NCBI RefSeq assembly: GCF_004011835.1
Contig: NZ_RKLN01000003.1
Coordinates: 620,001-684,000 of the forward strand
Source: Rhodococcus spongiicola
Lineage (GTDB): Bacteria > Actinomycetota > Actinomycetes > Mycobacteriales > Mycobacteriaceae
DNA: 64,000 nucleotides
Direction: 5' to 3'
Below, piece after piece: positions 40,427-49,944 of the stretch. Under the pieces are notes generated by a model that was given only the letters and a program-made list of their open reading frames with translations, did no database searches and was not told where the DNA came from. Within the stretch, counting starts at the first letter, position 1. Every line of letters starts with the position of its first letter. The position numbers and the translations under genes were made by a program.

Positions 40427-41659
40427 TCACGGGAACAGCTGGATCGGGTTCACGATGTCAGCGGTGAGGGCCAGGATCATGTATGCGCCACCGAGGACGA
40501 CGAACACATAGGTGAGCGGCATCAGCTTCATGTAGTCGACAGGAGCACCGGCCGCCAGGCCTCGTACCTTCCGGATCGAGTTGCGGAACTTCTCATAGAC
40601 CGTGACCGCGATGTGGCCCCCGTCGAGCGGCAACAGCGGCAGCAGGTTGAACATGCCGAGGAAGAAGTTGAGCGTCGCCAGCAGCAGGACGAACGCTTCC
40701 CAGATCCCCCGCTCGGCGAACTCACCACCGATGACGGAGGCACCCACCACGCTGACCGGGGTGTCGATCGCGCGCTCGCCCCCGGTCACCGCGGTCCACA
40801 GATCGGCAACCTTGCCGGGCATCTGGGTCAGCGCGTGCGCGGTCTGGACGAACAGGTCACCGGTGTAGGAAAGGCTCGCCGGGACAGCCGGCAAAAACGC
40901 GTACTGCACGGTCCGCGGCGGACCCCCGACCCCGATTGCGCCCACCTCCGCAGACACCGGCGGCAGCGGATCCTCCACGGTGGACCCTGGAGGATTCACC
41001 CAGCGCTGCGCCTGCTGGATCTGTACCGGGATCACCAGCGTCTGCCCGTCTCGGTCGACGGTGAAGTCGGCCGTCCCCGACAGCGGCTGTGTCGCGTCCA
41101 CGAGGTCGCCGAACGTCGCCGTCTCCTGGCCATTGACTGCGGTGATCACGTCACCGACGCGGATACCGGCCTCGGCGGCCGGTCCGACTCCCGAGCACTC
41201 GGAGAGCGCGTAGTCGTCGTCCCTGCCCGCCTGTGTCGGAGACACACACGTCGTGCTCTCCACCACGGCGCGGGTCTCCGTGTTCGGCAGACCCCAGCCG
41301 ACGGCCAATACGACGATCAGCATGAACCCGAGGGCGAAGTTCATCGCGATGCCCGCCGACATCACGACGATGCGCTTCCACGCCTTCTGCTTGTACATCG
41401 CGCGGTCGACCTCGTCGGGCGCGAGTTCGTCGATCGCGGTCATGCCGGCGATGTCGCAGAAGCCGCCCGCCGGAATGGCCTTGAGGCCGTACTCGGTCTC
41501 GCCGCGGCGGAACGAGAAGATCTTCGGGCCGAATCCGATGTAGTAGCGGCGCACCTTCATGCCGAGCGCCTTGGCGCTCCACATGTGACCGGCCTCGTGC
41601 AGCGCGATCGACAAGCCGATGCCGAGGGCGAACAGCGTGACCCCGAGAGCGAAGACCAT
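40427..41659 (-). CDS. rip1: Site-2 protease, Rip1-like, with PDZ domain
   Basis: An intramembrane zinc metalloprotease of family M50 that cuts anti-sigma factors and other membrane proteins. 410 residues. Zinc motif HEAGH at 21-25 is inside the first helix; the third ligand is in LLPLDGGH (about residue 345). A PDZ domain lies between about 145 and 225 ([21 protein letters not shown]). It starts 6 bp after the dxr stop and is followed by ispG, as in M. tuberculosis Rv2868c-Rv2870c (from memory). Confidence 0.94.
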   Translation of the reverse strand: MVFALGVTLFALGIGLSIALHEAGHMWSAKALGMKVRRYYIGFGPKIFSFRRGETEYGLKAIPAGGFCDIAGMTAIDELAPDEVDRAMYKQKAWKRIVVMSAGIAMNFALGFMLIVVLAVGWGLPNTETRAVVESTTCVSPTQAGRDDDYALSECSGVGPAAEAGIRVGDVITAVNGQETATFGDLVDATQPLSGTADFTVDRDGQTLVIPVQIQQAQRWVNPPGSTVEDPLPPVSAEVGAIGVGGPPRTVQYAFLPAVPASLSYTGDLFVQTAHALTQMPGKVADLWTAVTGGERAIDTPVSVVGASVIGGEFAERGIWEAFVLLLATLNFFLGMFNLLPLLPLDGGHIAVTVYEKFRNSIRKVRGLAAGAPVDYMKLMPLTYVFVVLGGAYMILALTADIVNPIQLFP

Positions 41660-41665
41660 CGCGTT

Positions 41666-42823
41666 CTAGCCCTCCTGCTTCACGAGTTCACGCGCCCGTG
41701 CTCGAGCCCATCCGTCGGCTGCCAATACGTCGTCCACGTTAGCGGGAGGCGCCGACCATTCCCCGCCCGTCGCGAGAACCCGTTCGACGGTACGGACGAT
41801 CGAGGGGAAGCGCAGTGCCCCGTCGAGGAATGCCTCTGCGGCGACCTCGTTGGCGGCGTTGTAGACCGCGGGCATGCAGCCGCCCGCCTTACCTGCCTGC
41901 CGGGCCAGGTCGACGGCCGGGAACACGGCTGCGTCGACCGGCTCGAAGGTCCACGTAGACGCCGTGGAGAAGTCACAGGCGGGGGCAGCCCCCGGAACCC
42001 GGTTCGGCCAACCGAGTGCGAGCGCGATCGGCAGCTTCATGTCCGGCGGGCTGGCCTGCGCCAACGTCGAGCCGTCGACGAACGTGACCATCGAGTGCAC
42101 GATCGACTGCGGGTGCACTGTCACGTCGATCCGGTCGTAGTCGATCCCGTACAGCAGATGTGCCTCGATCAGCTCGAGCCCCTTGTTCACCAGCGACGCC
42201 GAGTTCAGTGTGTTCATCGGCCCCATGGACCATGTCGGGTGCGCGCCGGCCTGTTCGGGTGTGACGTCCTCGAGTGCCTCGGCCGTCCATCCGCGGAACG
42301 GTCCACCAGACGCGGTGAGGATCAACCGTTCGACCTCCTCGGCGCGTCCACCGAGCAAGCATTGCGCGAGCGCCGAGTGCTCGGAGTCCACCGGCACGAT
42401 CTGGCCCGGTGCGGCGGCCGCAGTGACCAACGGACCGCCCGCGACGAGTGACTCCTTGTTCGCCAGCGCGAGTCGGGCGCCCGATTCGAGTGAAGCGAGC
42501 GTCGGTTCGAGACCGAGGGAACCAACGAGCGCGTTGAGCACGACGTCGGCCTCGGTCTCGCGAACCAGTTCGGTGACCGCACCGGAACCGGACAGCACGC
42601 CCGGCAGATCCAGCTGGGCGGCGGCGGCCGCATCGGACACGGCGACCCGGGTCACCCCGGTCTCGCGGATCTGGCGAGCGAGCAGGTCGACGTTCCTTCC
42701 ACCCGCCGCGAGCCCGACCACTTCGAACCTGTCGGGATTGGCGGCGATGATCTCGAGGGCCTGGGTGCCGATGGAACCGGTACTGCCCAAGAGCAGGACG
42801 CGAGTCGGTTGAGTGTCTGCCAC
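41666..42823 (-). CDS. dxr: 1-deoxy-D-xylulose 5-phosphate reductoisomerase
   Basis: An NADPH enzyme for the committed MEP-pathway step from DXP to MEP. N-terminal Rossmann motif [17 protein letters not shown], the metal/substrate blocks NKESLVAGG and [11 protein letters not shown], and the ligand-rich SGGPFRGW loop are all present. From GTG 42823 it has 385 residues; a longer form from 42859 would have 397, and neither has a clean ribosome site (AGGAG is only one base from the GTG). It is first in the dxr-rip1-ispG run and divergent from the DUF2631 gene. Confidence 0.95.
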   Translation of the reverse strand: MADTQPTRVLLLGSTGSIGTQALEIIAANPDRFEVVGLAAGGRNVDLLARQIRETGVTRVAVSDAAAAAQLDLPGVLSGSGAVTELVRETEADVVLNALVGSLGLEPTLASLESGARLALANKESLVAGGPLVTAAAAPGQIVPVDSEHSALAQCLLGGRAEEVERLILTASGGPFRGWTAEALEDVTPEQAGAHPTWSMGPMNTLNSASLVNKGLELIEAHLLYGIDYDRIDVTVHPQSIVHSMVTFVDGSTLAQASPPDMKLPIALALGWPNRVPGAAPACDFSTASTWTFEPVDAAVFPAVDLARQAGKAGGCMPAVYNAANEVAAEAFLDGALRFPSIVRTVERVLATGGEWSAPPANVDDVLAADGWARARARELVKQEG

Positions 42824-42965
42824 GCTCCTATTGTTCCTGATGGAACCTGAGAGAATCACAGCAGAGCGGGTACGCGACGACGCTGGGACCCCGCTTCGTA
42901 CGACGCGCGGTCGTATGCCACGATATGCGGAGATAGCGCATTCGCAAGATCAGGAGGATCGAACC

Positions 42966-43235
42966 GTGGCCGGTACCGAGCTGGACCCCACCTCGTACGA
43001 CCCCGTCGTTGCCGGGCACGTCGACACCGCCGAGGTGCCCTCGGCCGCATGGGGCTGGAGCGGCGAGGCCCCGCGGCTGTTCCGTTTCGCCGGCTGGTTC
43101 TTCGCGGGCTTCCTGCTGCTGATGATCATCGGCAACCATGAGGGTCGGGTCGAGGACTGGTTCCTCGTCGGCTTCGCCGGCCTGATGGTCTTGGTGCTGG
43201 TGCGTGACATGATCCTGCGGCGCAAGCCCCGGTAG
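42966..43235 (+). CDS. Small two-helix membrane protein, DUF2631 family
   Basis: 89 residues from GTG 42966, which has a perfect AGGAGG 8 bases upstream; the frame is open further upstream to 42813 but that part overlaps the dxr promoter side. Two membrane segments are visible (AGWFFAGFLLLMIIGN and WFLVGFAGLMVLVLVRDMI) with a short basic C-terminus. Function unknown; the family is confined to actinobacteria as far as I recall, and it sits next to dxr and rlmN there too. Confidence 0.8.
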   Translation: MAGTELDPTSYDPVVAGHVDTAEVPSAAWGWSGEAPRLFRFAGWFFAGFLLLMIIGNHEGRVEDWFLVGFAGLMVLVLVRDMILRRKPR

Positions 43236-43295
43236 TCTTTCCGACCTACAGATCCGGCGCCGACACCGCCCATACGTCGCGTCGACACTTCCGGC

Positions 43296-43330
43296 GAAGG
43301 CCCCGCACCATCGAAAGGTGCGGGGCCTTC
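43296..43330. terminator. Strong bidirectional stem-loop terminator
   Basis: A perfect 14-base stem, GAAGGCCCCGCACC paired with its complement at 43317-43330, and a 7-base loop. It lies between the convergent ends of the DUF2631 gene and rlmN. Stem ends of AAGG/CCTT give short T-runs on both strands, so it can stop transcription from either side. Confidence 0.9.
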
Positions 43331-43348
43331 GTCGCTGCGGGCATCCGG

Positions 43349-44467
43349 TCAGTTCTCCGCGGCCAACTGCCCACAGGCCGCGGCGATCTCCTGACCCCGG
43401 GTGTCTCGGACGGTGCACGAGACGCCCTGCGCCTGGACGCGGCGCACGAACTCACGCTCGACCGGCTTGGGGCTGGCGTCCCACTTGCTGCCCGGCGTGG
43501 GGTTGAGCGGAATCAGGTTGACGTGCACCAGTGGCCCGAGCGCCTTGTGCAGCTTCTTGCCGAGCATGTCGGCACGCCACGGCTGATCGTTGACGTCACG
43601 GATCAGCGCGTACTCGATCGACACGCGACGGCCCGACTTGTCGGCGTAGTAGCGCGCGGCGTCGAGGACCTCGGCCACGGGCCAACGGTTGTTGACCGGG
43701 ACCAGGGTGTCGCGCAGCTCATCGTCCGGGGTGTGCAGCGACACCGCCAGGCGCACCGAGAGTTCCTCGTCGGCGAGCTTGCGGATCGCCGGTGCGAGTC
43801 CGACCGTCGAGACCGTCACCGCACGCTGCGAGATACCCAGCCCGTCCGGCGTTGCAGACGTGATCCGCCGCACCGCCGCGACGACCCGCTTGTAGTTCGC
43901 GAGCGGCTCCCCCATGCCCATGAAGACGATGTTCGACAGGCGTCCGGGGCCGCCCTCCACCTCGCCGTCACGCAGCGCCGCCGCTGCGGCGCGCACCTGG
44001 TCGACGATCTCGGCGGTCGAGAGGTTGCGGGTGAGCCCAGCCTGGCCGGTCGCGCAGAACGGGCAGGCCATGCCGCAACCCGCCTGGCTGGAGATGCACA
44101 GGGTCGCCCGATCCGGGTAGCGCATCAGGACGCTCTCGAGCAACGTGCTGTCGTTCGCCCTCCAGAGGGTCTTGCGGGTCTGTCCGGCATCGCAGACGAC
44201 ATGCCTCACGACGGTAAGCAGCTGCGGGAACAGGGCAGATCCGACCTGATCGCGCATCGCGGCGGGAAGGTCGGTCATCTTCTCCGGATCGGACTCGAGC
44301 CGACCGTAGTATTGGCGGGCCAGCTGGTCGGCACGGAATCCGGGCAGACCCAACTCCTTGACCGCCTCCTTGCGCGCTTCGGCGTCGAGGTCAGCGAGGT
44401 GGCGCGGCGGCATTCCGCGGCGCGGCGCGTTGAAGACGAGGGGAAGGGAACCGGAGATCGCAGCCAT
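43349..44467 (-). CDS. rlmN: Dual-specificity 23S rRNA/tRNA adenine-C2 methyltransferase
   Basis: A radical-SAM enzyme that methylates C2 of A2503 in 23S rRNA and A37 in some tRNAs. The cluster motif C-x3-C-x2-C is present as CGMACPFC, the radical-SAM GEP block as [10 protein letters not shown], and the catalytic Cys near the C-terminus in [14 protein letters not shown] 44467 gives 372 residues, normal for the family; longer upstream frames cross the promoter region of the divergent lyase gene. It ends 18 bp from a strong bidirectional terminator. Confidence 0.94.
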   Translation of the reverse strand: MAAISGSLPLVFNAPRRGMPPRHLADLDAEARKEAVKELGLPGFRADQLARQYYGRLESDPEKMTDLPAAMRDQVGSALFPQLLTVVRHVVCDAGQTRKTLWRANDSTLLESVLMRYPDRATLCISSQAGCGMACPFCATGQAGLTRNLSTAEIVDQVRAAAAALRDGEVEGGPGRLSNIVFMGMGEPLANYKRVVAAVRRITSATPDGLGISQRAVTVSTVGLAPAIRKLADEELSVRLAVSLHTPDDELRDTLVPVNNRWPVAEVLDAARYYADKSGRRVSIEYALIRDVNDQPWRADMLGKKLHKALGPLVHVNLIPLNPTPGSKWDASPKPVEREFVRRVQAQGVSCTVRDTRGQEIAAACGQLAAEN

Positions 44468-44654
44468 AGTGCCGGGATTCTCCCATTTGCCTTTTTCATC
44501 CCTCCGGTCGCACTGGCAGCACGGACGCACCGATGCGCGCACGCTGTGCGCAAGTGCGCAACCAACCACTTGCAACGCGGGTGGCTGCGCCACGCCGGCC
44601 GGGGCAGGATGGAAGTCACGACACGCGTATGCCTTCGAGATGAGGAGCTGCCCC

Positions 44655-45497
44655 GTGACGACAAGCGCACAGCGATCAGCTGGTTCCGAGGTCCACGCGG
44701 ATCTGGCCCGGTCCTGGCTCCTGATCCCGGCCACGAAACCCGACAACTTTCGACGCCCCACCGAGGTAGATGCGACGATCATCGACCTCGAGGACGGCGT
44801 CACACCTGACGACAAACCCGGTGCGCGTCAGGCGGTGGTCGAGTGGCTGAGCGGAGAGGGCACCGCCTGGGTCCGGATCAACGACGCAACGACGCCGCAC
44901 TGGACCGACGACCTCGAGGCGATCTCCACGCTGCCGGGGCTGGCCGGGGTGATGCTTGCCAAGACCGAGAGCGGAGGCCAGATCGAGTCGACCAGCGAAC
45001 GGCTCGAGGAGGGGACTCCGATCATCCCGCTGATCGAGTCGGCGATGGGACTCGAGGCGGCCCCCGAGATCGCACGGGCGGAGGGCACCTTCCGAATGGC
45101 GTTCGGCAGCGGGGACTTCCGCCGCGACACCGGCATGAGCGACGACGCCATGTCCATGGCCTACCCACGGGCTCGGCTAGTGATCACCAGCCGAGCGGCG
45201 CGACTTGCCGGCGGCCCGATAGACGGACCGACCATTTCCGCGAACGACACTATCCTGCAACGGGATTGCGAGACGACCGTCTCGCTCGGACTCACTGGCA
45301 AACTCTGCCTGCACCCCGATCAGGCAAAGACCGTCAACAAGGTACTCAGCCCGAGTACCCACGAGATCACCTGGGCTCAGGAAGTGATCGACGACCTCGG
45401 CGCCGACGGCGAACGAGTGCGCGATGGCAGTGACCTCCCCCGGCTCGCGAAGGCGAAGAAACTCACCCATCTGGCCAAGGTGTTCGGCCTGCGCTGA
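44655..45497 (+). CDS. CitE-like CoA ester lyase (HpcH/HpaI aldolase family)
   Basis: A TIM-barrel lyase of the CitE-like family, whose members split or make malyl-, citramalyl- or related CoA esters with Mg2+. 280 residues from GTG 44655, with GAGGAG 7 bases upstream. Visible marks are the N-terminal [13 protein letters not shown], the acidic metal site IDLEDGV, and [11 protein letters not shown] with a second Glu ligand. The chain is within the 270-320 range of stand-alone CitE-like enzymes, and there is no citrate lyase operon, so it is not a classical citrate lyase subunit. It converges with the first lipase gene, 3 bp apart. Confidence 0.85.
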   Translation: MTTSAQRSAGSEVHADLARSWLLIPATKPDNFRRPTEVDATIIDLEDGVTPDDKPGARQAVVEWLSGEGTAWVRINDATTPHWTDDLEAISTLPGLAGVMLAKTESGGQIESTSERLEEGTPIIPLIESAMGLEAAPEIARAEGTFRMAFGSGDFRRDTGMSDDAMSMAYPRARLVITSRAARLAGGPIDGPTISANDTILQRDCETTVSLGLTGKLCLHPDQAKTVNKVLSPSTHEITWAQEVIDDLGADGERVRDGSDLPRLAKAKKLTHLAKVFGLR

Positions 45498-45500
45498 GCG

Positions 45501-46823
45501 TCACACGTTGCAGGTCGACGGCGCCGGAACCCCTGCGAATCGATCGGTCATCCAGTTGAGCGCGTACGGCAGCACGGTGCCCGCCGGCAGCACGTGCCCG
45601 ACGGCGAGTCCGGGCGCGATCGGTGGGATCTCCTGGATGCTGAACTCGACCGTCGCACCGAGTCGGCACCAGTCGTCGGCGAGCGTCCGAGCCTGCGCGT
45701 AGGGAACCAGATCGTCATTGCGGCCCTGCGCGATCAGGACCGGACTGCGAGGCGTCAAACGCCCGATGCGCTGCTCGTCGACGACTGCACGCACGTTCGG
45801 CAGCGCGTCGATGAGTTCGGCGATGGAGCGGCCGTCGCGCGTCCACTCCGAGGACCGGTGCAGTCCGTAGCGTGCGATCGTCTCGGTGACGCACTGGGTC
45901 GCGATGTCGTCGAGTACCTCACGCCCGTAAGGGCTCGTTACGCCGTCGATCTCGCCGCGGGTTTCCGGGTAACCGGCGTAGATGGCGTTGACCGCATATC
46001 CGAGAAAACCTGTGCCCAGCCCACCGTCCAGAGTTACCGCCTCGGCCCGCAGGTCTGCGGGCACACCGCCCGCGTACGTGCCGCGGATGTTCAGCTCGGG
46101 TGCGTACGAATCCTGCAACTCGGCCGCGGAGGCCGCCGCTCCCCCGCCCTGCGAGTACCCCCACAGTCCGATCGGGCTGTCGCCGCCGATCCGGCTACCG
46201 GGCAACCTGGTCACCGCCCGCGCCGCATCGAGTACGGCGTATCCCTCCGCGCGCCGGTCGCCGTACGAGTGCACCCCGGGCGTGCCGAGCCCCTCGTAGT
46301 CGGTGACGACGACGTCCATACCGCGAGAGAGCAGCGCATACGCCTGAATGGTCTCGTACTCCACCGAAAAATCGAGCGGCGGGGTGTAATGGACGACCTC
46401 GGCGAACAACTTCGACGGTGCACACTGGTCGCCCTGGCCCTGCGTCCCGGGCGCGAGGACCACCAGCGGCCGGGGACCGCCGCCGCTCCACGGCACACTC
46501 GCATCGAAGTAGGTTCCGGTCACCGCGACGGCCTGCCCGTAGGCGTCCGTGCTGCGGTACATGATTCGCTGTGCACCCGACGGCCACGGGCCGACCTGGT
46601 CGGGCACGGCCAGCGCGGGCGGATACGACTCGGACTTCAGTACGTCACCCGGCGCGCCCGCAGGAAGAGGCGTCGGCACGGCATAGAAGTCGGTCGGTGT
46701 GGAATTGGCCGGCGCGGCCGGTGCGGACTCAGCCGACGCGGCCGGCGCGGTGCCGACGGTCACGACCGCAAGGCAGACGCCCAAAACTAGAGCGGCTCCC
46801 TGACCCCATCGCGGAATAGCCAT
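45501..46823 (-). CDS. Secreted lipase/esterase, LIP family, copy A
   Basis: A 440-residue secreted serine hydrolase of the 'secretory lipase' (LIP) family, common in rhodococci and mycobacteria. A Sec signal peptide (residues 1 to about 31, ending in the Ala-rich APAASAES) precedes the mature enzyme. The nucleophile elbow is GYSQGG (about 215); the Asp is in the QGRNDDLVPY block and the His in VGHVLPAG near the end. An even number of cysteines fits export. ATG 46823 is preferred over the GTG 9 bases upstream because a promoter-like TTGACA/TGTGAT pair ends just 9 bases before it, suggesting a near-leaderless mRNA. The next gene, 157 bp upstream, is a near-identical copy. Confidence 0.88.
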   Translation of the reverse strand: MAIPRWGQGAALVLGVCLAVVTVGTAPAASAESAPAAPANSTPTDFYAVPTPLPAGAPGDVLKSESYPPALAVPDQVGPWPSGAQRIMYRSTDAYGQAVAVTGTYFDASVPWSGGGPRPLVVLAPGTQGQGDQCAPSKLFAEVVHYTPPLDFSVEYETIQAYALLSRGMDVVVTDYEGLGTPGVHSYGDRRAEGYAVLDAARAVTRLPGSRIGGDSPIGLWGYSQGGGAAASAAELQDSYAPELNIRGTYAGGVPADLRAEAVTLDGGLGTGFLGYAVNAIYAGYPETRGEIDGVTSPYGREVLDDIATQCVTETIARYGLHRSSEWTRDGRSIAELIDALPNVRAVVDEQRIGRLTPRSPVLIAQGRNDDLVPYAQARTLADDWCRLGATVEFSIQEIPPIAPGLAVGHVLPAGTVLPYALNWMTDRFAGVPAPSTCNV

Positions 46824-46832
46824 GTGGCTCAC

Positions 46833-46860
46833 ATCACATGACGGGGAGACCTGTTGTCAA
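46833..46860 (-). promoter_or_regulatory. Putative promoter of lipase copy A
   Basis: On the minus strand a consensus TTGACA (46860-46855) is followed after 16 bases by TGTGAT (46838-46833), matching four of six consensus -10 bases. The same arrangement, with the same spacing, precedes the second lipase copy. Confidence 0.5.
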
Positions 46861-46911
46861 TACCGCGGGTATCACGAACCCGCCAAGGGATGTGTCCGGT
46901 GGGCACGGGCG

Positions 46912-46976
46912 CACTGGCAAACTCTGCCTGCACCCCGATCAGGCGAAGACCGTTGACAAAGTTCGGCCTGCACTGA
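46912..46976 (+). pseudogene. Remnant of the CitE-like gene 3' end at the duplication junction
   Basis: Bases 46912-46959 match 45293-45340 and bases 46961-46976 match 45482-45497 (including the stop codon), with about 140 bp between those parts lost. Both deletion ends lie in a CAAGGT-like word, which suggests slippage. It marks the left edge of duplicated unit B. Confidence 0.88.
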
Positions 46977-46979
46977 GCG

Positions 46980-48293
46980 TCACACGTTGCAGGTCGACGG
47001 CGCCGGAACCCCTGCGAATCGATCGGTCATCCAGTTGAGCGCGTACGGCAGCACGGTGCCCGCTGGCAGCACGTGCCCGATGACGAATCCGGGCGCGATC
47101 GGTGGGATCTCCTGGATGCTGAACTCGACCGTCGCACCGAGTCGGCACCAGTCGTCGGCGAGCGTCCGAGCCTGCGCGTAGGGAACCAGATCGTCATTGC
47201 GGCCCTGCGCGATCAGGACCGGACTGCGAGGCGTCAAACGCCCGATGCGCTGCTCGTCGACGACAGCCCCCACGTTCGGCAACGTGTCGATGAGTTCGGC
47301 GAAGCTGCGACCGTCGCGCGTCCACTCCGAGGTCCGGTGCAGTCCGTAGCGTGCGATCGTCTCGGAGGTGCACTGGGTCGCGATGTCATCGAGTACCTCA
47401 CGCCCGTACGGGCTGAGGATTTCGTCGATTTCGGCGCGAGTTTGCGGGTAACCGGCGTAGATGGAGTTGACCGAATATCCGAGAAATCCTGTGCCCAGCG
47501 AGCCGTCTATTGTCTGCGCCACGGCGCGCAGGTCTGCGGGCGGACCGCCCGCGTATGTGCCGAGGATGTTCAGCTCGGGTGCGTACGAATCCTGCAACTC
47601 GGCCGCGGAGGCGGCCGCTCCCCCGCCCTGCGAGTACCCCCACAGTCCGATCGGGTTGTCGCCGCCGATCCGGCTACCGGGCAACCTGGTCACCGCCCGC
47701 GCCGCATCGAGTACGGCGTATCCCTCCGCGCGCCGGTCGATGTACGAGTGCACCCCGGGGGTGCCGAGCCCCTCGTAGTCGGTGACGACGACGTCCATAC
47801 CGCGAGAGAGCAGCGCATACGCCTGAATGGTCTCGTACTCCACCGAAAAATCGAGCGGCGGGGTGTAATGGACGACCTCGGCGAACAACTTCGACGGTGC
47901 ACACTGGTCGCCCTGGCCCTGCGTCCCGGGCGCGAGGACCACCAGCGGCCGGGGACCGCCGCCGCTCCACGGCACACTCGCATCGAAGTAGGTTCCGGTC
48001 ACCGCGACGGCCTGCCCGTGGGCATTCGTGCTGCGGTACATGATTCGCTGTGCACCCGACGGCCACGGGCCGACCTGGTCGGGCACGGCCAGCGCGGGCG
48101 GATACGACTCGGACTTCAGTACGTCACCCGGCGCGCCCGCAGGAAGGGGGGTCGGCACGGCGTAGAAGTCGGCCGGTGTGGAATTGGCCGGCGCGGCCGG
48201 CGCGGACTCAGCCGACGCGGTGCCGGCGGTCACGACCGCAAGGCAGACGCCCAAAACTAGAGCGGCTCCCTGACCCCATCGCGGAATAGCCAT
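46980..48293 (-). CDS. Secreted lipase/esterase, LIP family, copy B
   Basis: 437 residues, a tandem paralogue of copy A with the same signal peptide, GYSQGG elbow and catalytic neighbourhood. The N-terminal 240 and C-terminal 90 residues are nearly identical between copies, while the stretch from LGTYAGGPPADLR to LIDTLPNVG carries most of the roughly 25 differences. That stretch follows the nucleophile and probably forms part of the lid or acyl pocket, so the copies may differ in substrate range. Start ATG 48293 with its own TTGACA/TGTGAT promoter-like pair. It ends 3 bp after the citE remnant. Confidence 0.88.
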   Translation of the reverse strand: MAIPRWGQGAALVLGVCLAVVTAGTASAESAPAAPANSTPADFYAVPTPLPAGAPGDVLKSESYPPALAVPDQVGPWPSGAQRIMYRSTNAHGQAVAVTGTYFDASVPWSGGGPRPLVVLAPGTQGQGDQCAPSKLFAEVVHYTPPLDFSVEYETIQAYALLSRGMDVVVTDYEGLGTPGVHSYIDRRAEGYAVLDAARAVTRLPGSRIGGDNPIGLWGYSQGGGAAASAAELQDSYAPELNILGTYAGGPPADLRAVAQTIDGSLGTGFLGYSVNSIYAGYPQTRAEIDEILSPYGREVLDDIATQCTSETIARYGLHRTSEWTRDGRSFAELIDTLPNVGAVVDEQRIGRLTPRSPVLIAQGRNDDLVPYAQARTLADDWCRLGATVEFSIQEIPPIAPGFVIGHVLPAGTVLPYALNWMTDRFAGVPAPSTCNV

Positions 48294-48302
48294 GTGACAC
48301 AC

Positions 48303-48330
48303 ATCACACGACGGGCACGGCTGTTGTCAA
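48303..48330 (-). promoter_or_regulatory. Putative promoter of lipase copy B
   Basis: Minus-strand TTGACA (48330-48325) and TGTGAT (48308-48303) at 16-base spacing, duplicated from or with copy A. It ends 9 bases before the preferred start codon, so the transcript would have almost no leader. Confidence 0.5.
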
Positions 48331-48352
48331 TACCGCGGGTATCACGAACCCG

Positions 48353-49081
48353 TCAAAGGATGAGCCCGTTGGGCGCCGATCTGGTGTGGATGCGATATCC
48401 GACCTCCAGACCGAGCCCTGTGACCTCTGTGAACGCCCGAGTTGCCGTTCGCGCCGAGAACTCGATCCCGAGCACCGATCGCAGCGCCTCGCGGTCCTCG
48501 AACTCCCAGCGGGTCCGAGCTCGCTGCATCGCAAAACCCTGAGCAGCGAAGAACGACTCGACAGCGACGGGATCGTAGTGCGGTAGGTCGGCCCGCATCC
48601 ACGTCCCGTACGGTGCGACGGTGGCATCGAGGTCGACGATCGCGAGCACCCCGCCGGGCCTCAGCACTCTCATCGCCTCGCGAATGCCGGGTCCACAGCC
48701 CGGACCGAAGAAGTACGCGGTACGCGCATGAACCACGTCGATGCTGCCATCAGGTAGCGGAACTGCCTCGGCCGAGCCGGGCAGGACGCTGACAGAGGCC
48801 CAGCCTTCCACCCGTTCGCGAGCGGCAGCGACGAGCGGAAGATGCGGTTCGACCCCGACGACCGATCGCGCCGCCTCAGCGAACCGGGGAAGGTGGAACC
48901 CCGCACCGCACCCGACGTCGAGCACGTCCCGTCCGCGCCAGTCCACCAATTCAGCGAGGGTGTCGAAGACGACGCCGTCGACGTCCTGCGCCCGGTTCTC
49001 GATCTCGTACAGGTGGGGCCAGTACCAGATGTTCGGGCTCGGGATCGGTCCGGCGAGCCCGTCTCGCTTCGTCGACCTCAC
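48353..49081 (-). CDS. Class I SAM-dependent methyltransferase
   Basis: 242 residues with a standard methyltransferase fold: motif I VLDVGCGAGFHLP (about residue 53), acidic loop VVGVEPH, motif II-like GSIDVVHARTAYF and post-motif LRPGGVLAIVDLD. The substrate is unknown. The GTG start at 49081 directly follows the cdsA stop, so it is probably translated with cdsA. Its 3' end (48353-48373) was carried into the lipase duplication, where a short degenerate copy remains near 46880-46905. Confidence 0.85.
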   Translation of the reverse strand: MRSTKRDGLAGPIPSPNIWYWPHLYEIENRAQDVDGVVFDTLAELVDWRGRDVLDVGCGAGFHLPRFAEAARSVVGVEPHLPLVAAARERVEGWASVSVLPGSAEAVPLPDGSIDVVHARTAYFFGPGCGPGIREAMRVLRPGGVLAIVDLDATVAPYGTWMRADLPHYDPVAVESFFAAQGFAMQRARTRWEFEDREALRSVLGIEFSARTATRAFTEVTGLGLEVGYRIHTRSAPNGLIL

Positions 49082-49942
49082 TCAGGCCAGGACGGTCAGG
49101 ACGAGCCAGGTGACGAAGGCCGACGGCAGCAGCGAATCGAGCCGGTCCATGATGCCGCCGTGACCGGGCAACAGGGTTCCCATGTCCTTGATCCCCAGTT
49201 CACGCTTGACCTGGGACTCGATCAGATCGCCCAGGGTGGCGGTGAGCACCAACACGACACCTAGCAGTACGCCGACGAGCGGGTTCGCACCCACGATGAA
49301 CGTGACGGACAGAACACCACCGATCACGCAGAACAGCAGTGAGCCGGTGAAGCCCTCCCAGGTCTTTTTGGGGCTGATCGCCGGCACCATCGGGTGCTTG
49401 CCGAAGAACACCCCGGCGGCATAACCACCGACGTCCGAACACACCACGACGATCAAGAAGCTGAGCACCCGGCCCGCCCCGCCGTCCTGCAGGACCATCA
49501 ACGTAGCGAATGACGCGAGCAGCGGGATCCAGGCCGCCACGAACACCGCGATCGCGGTGTCGCGCAGGAAGTTGCGCGGGGTGGCCTTGAGCCCGTGTTC
49601 GAACAGACGCCATACCATCGTCACCAGGGCAGTGCCCGCGAATGCGGCAAGCACGCCCTGTGGACCGTACGGCCAGCTGAGCCAGATGATGGCCTGTCCG
49701 CCCAGCAGAAGCGGAATCAGCGGGATGCTGATATCGGCCTCGCGTAGACGCTTGGTGACCTCCCAGGTCGCGATCGCCATCGCGGCCGCGACGACCCCGA
49801 TCCAGACCAGCGGCACATAGACCAGTATCAGAACCAGCGCCGCGCCGAGACCACCACCGACGGCGATCGCTGCAGGAAGGTTGCGGCCCGCTTTGGGGGC
49901 CGGAGTGGCGGTCGCCGCAGAAGCGCCGTCAGCTTTCCCCAC
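49082..49942 (-). CDS. cdsA: Phosphatidate cytidylyltransferase
   Basis: A membrane enzyme that makes CDP-diacylglycerol from phosphatidic acid and CTP, the branch point of phospholipid synthesis. 286 residues with seven or eight helices; the C-terminal CDS signature SPKKTWEGFTGS...GDLIESQVKR...PGHGGIMDRLDS is intact. GTG 49942 has GGAGG 7 bases upstream, inside the end of frr, 2 bp away. It belongs to the rpsB-tsf-pyrH-frr-cdsA run. Confidence 0.95.
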   Translation of the reverse strand: MGKADGASAATATPAPKAGRNLPAAIAVGGGLGAALVLILVYVPLVWIGVVAAAMAIATWEVTKRLREADISIPLIPLLLGGQAIIWLSWPYGPQGVLAAFAGTALVTMVWRLFEHGLKATPRNFLRDTAIAVFVAAWIPLLASFATLMVLQDGGAGRVLSFLIVVVCSDVGGYAAGVFFGKHPMVPAISPKKTWEGFTGSLLFCVIGGVLSVTFIVGANPLVGVLLGVVLVLTATLGDLIESQVKRELGIKDMGTLLPGHGGIMDRLDSLLPSAFVTWLVLTVLA

Positions 49943-49944
49943 CG

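Noticed and set aside
46980-48293. Lipase copy B as a pseudogene
   Set aside because: The frame, signal peptide, nucleophile and promoter-like elements are all intact.
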